Source: Gammaproteobacteria bacterium
GTDB lineage: Bacteria > Pseudomonadota > Gammaproteobacteria > Steroidobacterales > GCA-2729495
Direction: 5' to 3'
DNA: 42,098 nt
Assembly (NCBI GenBank): GCA_013001905.1
Contig: JABDLC010000080.1
Coordinates: 1-42,098 of the forward strand
Both the position numbers and the translations under genes were made by a program. This document shows positions 41,821 to 42,098 of this stretch, one piece after another. Within the stretch, counting starts at the first letter, position 1, and every line of letters begins with the position of its first letter. The notes under the pieces are model-generated. The model saw nothing but the letters and a program-made list of their open reading frames with translations. It was not told the DNA's origin and made no database searches.

Positions 41821-42098
41821 ATGAAGTCTATGCAGAACGTCATCATTCTGGTCGCGGCTTTATTGCTGGCGGCTTGTGGGCAGCCTGAAAGCGGGCAATC
41901 CGGTCAGGCCGACACAGCCGAGACCGGCACGGGTCTCGACATGAGTCTCGGCGCCAACAAGGTGACGGCGGATGACTACCGTCACGAACCGGTGCCGGTC
42001 GCTGAAAAATCAGTCACGTCCGTCGATGCAAGCGGCAACATTGCACCCTTTGGCATGGCCAGTCGTGCGCCGCGGGAAATTGCACCGGTGCAGGTGGC
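41821..42098 (+). CDS. Lipoprotein, partial (third gene of the molybdoenzyme operon)
   Basis: An open frame that starts 13 bases after the Fe-S subunit and continues past the window end, giving 92 complete codons. The signal MKSMQNVIILVAALLLAAC ends in a good lipobox (LAAC). The visible mature part is rich in Gly, Gln, Ser and Thr, then reads DDYRHEPVPVAEKSV and NIAPFGMASRAPREIAP. No heme motif is seen before the cut. In related operons the third or fourth gene encodes a heme b gamma subunit or a dedicated chaperone; a lipid-anchored gamma or cytochrome subunit is possible, but only the full gene would tell. Confidence 0.75.
   Translation, partial: MKSMQNVIILVAALLLAACGQPESGQSGQADTAETGTGLDMSLGANKVTADDYRHEPVPVAEKSVTSVDASGNIAPFGMASRAPREIAPVQV

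Noticed and set aside
1-42098. CRISPR arrays, insertion sequences, integrases, phage genes
   Set aside because: No regularly spaced repeats, transposase, integrase or phage structural genes were seen anywhere in the window.

Overview
The window looks like the chromosome of a free-living gammaproteobacterium of about 60% GC. The left end keeps the gene order I recall from Pseudomonas and relatives: prfA, a TPR lipoprotein, lolB, tRNA-Gln, prs, rplY, pth, ychF. The rest is rich in Tat or lipoprotein signals, a sphingomonad-style TonB-dependent receptor, a Rieske oxygenase, UbiD, luciferase-like and SDR oxidoreductases, and a molybdenum dehydrogenase operon. This would fit an aromatic- or steroid-degrading lineage such as Steroidobacterales or Woeseiales, but that placement is inference. 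I see no phage, insertion sequence or CRISPR array, and no gene-free stretch above 300 bases.

Region 1 (1-11500) is mostly housekeeping. A cysteine synthase and prfA run leftward. The TPR lipoprotein and lolB run rightward, followed by tRNA-Gln, prs, rplY (with a terminator) and pth. A DUF4136 lipoprotein and a MetE-like methyltransferase run leftward; ychF, an MscS-type channel and tRNA-Met run rightward. hemA and ispE, which I expect inside this gene order, are both missing here.

Region 2 (11500-19600) is accessory metabolism: a Tat-signal protein, a VAO-type FAD oxidoreductase behind a convincing c-di-GMP-I (GEMM-I) riboswitch whose P1 helix contains the ribosome binding site, a HIG1-like small membrane protein, a UbiD-family decarboxylase with a Tat signal, a TonB-dependent receptor and a Rieske oxygenase.

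Region 3 (19600-30120) is a mixed set: RNase AM-like PHP phosphatase, LplT-like transporter, an NAD(P)-binding protein divergent from a TetR regulator with a palindrome between them, an orphan ParA ATPase, an SDR with a lipoprotein signal, a probable metzincin peptidase, an MFS transporter, ApbE, an LLM oxidoreductase and another SDR.

Region 4 (30120-36730) holds the three parts of a Gtr-like lipid-linked glycosylation module (GtrA flippase, large membrane protein, GtrB-like GT2) and a tightly overlapping bioF-bioD-bioA operon that probably reads into the GT2 gene.

Region 5 (36870-42098) is a nitrilase-fold protein lacking two of the three catalytic residues, followed by a Tat-exported molybdopterin subunit and its four-cluster Fe-S partner of the type II DMSO reductase family (ethylbenzene dehydrogenase, dimethyl sulfide dehydrogenase, nitrate reductase relatives). 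A lipoprotein gene then runs off the window end.
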